Part shown: in pieces, positions 62,620 through 64,000 of the stretch
Layout of the letters: each line of letters starts with the position of its first letter
Position numbering within the stretch: the stretch's first letter is position 1
From: a bacterium
GTDB lineage: Bacteria; Electryoneota; RPQS01
DNA length: 64,000 nucleotides
Direction: 5' to 3'
Assembly: GCA_016702305.1 (NCBI GenBank)
Contig: JADJEH010000001.1
Coordinates: forward strand, 930,001 to 994,000
Notes under the pieces: model-generated
The model's database searches: none
What the model saw: the letters and a program-made list of their open reading frames with translations, nothing else
What the model was told of the DNA's origin: nothing
Position numbers and translations under genes: made by a program

Positions 62620-63182
62620 AATGTTGACTCATCGTCCAAAATGTATAAATCCGTCAGGTTGCGACCCTCGCCGGCATAGTCCAATCCGTAGCCAATCACA
62701 AACTCATCCGGCAAATCCAGTGAGATGAAATCTACTTCCACACCTGAACGAACAGACTTGGGTTTCCGAAAGCAAGCCGCCATCCGTAAACTCGCCGGAT
62801 GCCGAACCATCAAGTAATCCCGCAAAAAATCCCATGAGTTGCCCGTGTCGACAATATCATCGAGTAGAATAACGTCGCGCCCGCGAATATCGCAATCGAT
62901 GTCTTTGATGAGCTGAATCCGGCCCGACTCCATCCCACCCCGGTACGACGAGAGTTTGATAAAATCCACCGTGCACGTAAGATTCACGTTGCGGACAATA
63001 TCCGAAAGAAACATGAAGCAACCAGTCAACACACCCACGAACACCGGTTCACGCCCCGCGTATTCCCGCTCGATTCGAGCGGCCGTTTCCTTGACCGCGC
63101 GCATGATATCCGCCTCTGACAAATATCTACGGAATCGGCGCGGCGGGTTTCCTAAGATTACCGTTTCATGCGAGTTGCTCAT
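62616..63182 (-). CDS. hpt: hypoxanthine phosphoribosyltransferase
   Basis: Purine salvage enzyme, 188 residues. It has EPVFVGVLTGCFMFLSDIVRNV, FIKLSSYRGGMESG, and the PRPP motif VILLDDIVDTGNSWDFLRDYL, followed by VEVDFISLDLPDEFVIGYGLDY. These identify HPRT of the bacterial type. ATG 63182 overlaps tilS by 17 bases; the product overlaps ftsH. Hpt and TilS act together as a transcription activator complex of ftsH in Bacillus; whether that holds here is unknown. Confidence 0.97.
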
Positions 63183-64000
63183 GCTGCGTGCTTCTCGATC
63201 TCCACTTGAGGTGCGTTGTTCCGGCTCCCGTGCGTGGCTGCGCGCATTCGCTGACGCCTAAGCCCGGCACCGCCACGATTCTATTCTCAATACATACGAC
63301 CGGCCACTCCCCCCGTACCGCCGGATGAATGCGAGCATCCGCCAACCAGTCTGCGATCTTCCGCAACCGCCGTTTACGCGGACGAAAGCGCTCACCGGGA
63401 CGCCACGGTCGCACATACATCTTGTCGGACTCGTGCTTCGCGACGGCTAAAACCCCGCCGATATACTCTCCAAATGCCGATGGCGTGACAATCTCCACCA
63501 CGCCTTGGCCCGGGTCATCGGCGATTGCTTTCATGCGTTCAAGCCAAACATGCTCACCGGCCCGCCGCAACGTGATGTGACTCGGCAGAGTCAATCTACT
63601 CTCCCGGTCCCCCCCGGCGAGAAACTGCATTACCTGTCGCCGCAGCTTGGCCGACCACCGATCAGCAGGCCGTTCAGCCAGCCGTTTCCAACGCAATTCC
63701 CCACAGATAAACTCTAAATCTTCAAGATACAAGTTTTTCGGAAGAATCTCAAGGCATCCTGACCGCTCAATACAGAAGCTCAAGTCATTACTGATGCTAC
63801 ACTTAACCAGACGCTCAGTAAGCTGAACAACGTCTCGCACATTTTGCCCGTGCTGGGTCAGCGAGATTGCCAGGAGACCGGCCACTCCCTCACCCGAGGC
63901 GAGCCGCGCTCGGGCCTGAACCCGGGGGAACCTGAAATCACGGTTCATTGGGTCCGTATCGGTCCACTCGTCCGCTCGCAGGAACTTCCGCAATTCCGCT
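63166..64000 (-). CDS. tilS: tRNA(Ile)-lysidine synthetase TilS, C-terminal part, cut by window edge
   Basis: The window holds the last 277 codons; the reading frame runs open past base 64000. TilS adds lysine to C34 of tRNA-Ile2 so it reads AUA. The end of the N-terminal PP-loop domain is visible as ELRKFLRADEWTDTDPMNRDFRFPRVQARARL, matching the substrate-loop region, followed by the TilS C-terminal domain with YVRPWRPGERFRPRKRRLRKIADWLADARIHP and VVCIENRIVAVPGLG. The position upstream of hpt and ftsH confirms the call. Confidence 0.93.
   Translation of the reverse strand, partial: AELRKFLRADEWTDTDPMNRDFRFPRVQARARLASGEGVAGLLAISLTQHGQNVRDVVQLTERLVKCSISNDLSFCIERSGCLEILPKNLYLEDLEFICGELRWKRLAERPADRWSAKLRRQVMQFLAGGDRESRLTLPSHITLRRAGEHVWLERMKAIADDPGQGVVEIVTPSAFGEYIGGVLAVAKHESDKMYVRPWRPGERFRPRKRRLRKIADWLADARIHPAVRGEWPVVCIENRIVAVPGLGVSECAQPRTGAGTTHLKWRSRSTQHEQLA

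Overview
The window carries about 65 protein genes and one tRNA, packed almost without gaps and nearly all on the minus strand; only 44723-46853 is transcribed on the plus strand. It looks like a chromosomal core-genome segment of a Gram-negative (diderm) bacterium. Evidence is the lipid A genes lpxA, lpxD and a fused lpxC-fabZ, bamA, skp, tamB, and the heptose genes rfaE1/rfaE2. The LpxC-FabZ fusion and the order bamA-skp-lpxD-lpxC/fabZ-lpxA are typical of the FCB (Fibrobacteres-Chlorobi-Bacteroidetes) superphylum and its uncultured relatives. I cannot name the phylum from sequence alone. I see no phage, insertion sequence, CRISPR array or secretion island.

Layout, in transcription order on the minus strand (right to left): tilS(partial)-hpt-ftsH-PEGA protein-folE-folP-rimI-accD-surE-guaA (64.0-55.1 kb; purine salvage and synthesis, folate, fatty acid, proteolysis); glmS, an LpoA-like lipoprotein-type protein, uppP, a C26 peptidase, holA, then an ECF sigma factor with its putative anti-sigma (55.0-47.9 kb); a small Cys-rich protein and rdgB (47.7-46.9 kb). 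A divergent pair follows: nifS (minus) and an outer-membrane protein plus HAD phosphatase (plus). Further left come mnmA-panB-panC and a GlmU-type nucleotidyltransferase, a secreted protein, rsfS-argS-pfkB-mtnA (43-34 kb), then the envelope block TPR-uppS-FAD domain-tamB-bamA-skp-lpxD-lpxC/fabZ-lpxA-lipM-dxr-rseP-TPR-lipoprotein-GT2-histidine kinase-mltG-pcrA-nadC-galT (34-8.8 kb), and a translation block rplM-rpsI-rpsB-tsf-pyrH-frr-rfaE1-tRNA-Val-rfaE2-ffh-rpsP-khpA-rimM-trmD (8.7-0 kb).

The genes work together mainly in three programmes: ribosome and tRNA production with protein targeting; outer-membrane construction (lipid A, heptose, BAM/TAM, undecaprenyl phosphate, peptidoglycan precursors); and cofactor or nucleotide synthesis (NAD, pantothenate, folate, lipoate, GMP). 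Junctions are mostly 4-base ATGA/GTGA/TTGA or TGATG overlaps, and roughly 24 of 64 starts appear to be GTG, TTG or CTG.

I did not find a new multi-gene system. The most unusual signals are: five apparent frameshifts, all within 46.5-51.4 kb and in essential or conserved genes (HAD phosphatase, holA three times, uppP); a tRNA-Val whose first ten bases contain the end and stop codon of rfaE1; a likely CTG start for rsfS; long low-complexity tails on S16, S2 and RsfS; a palindrome between two apparently leaderless divergent promoters; and an intrinsic terminator embedded in the opposite-strand coding sequence of rdgB.
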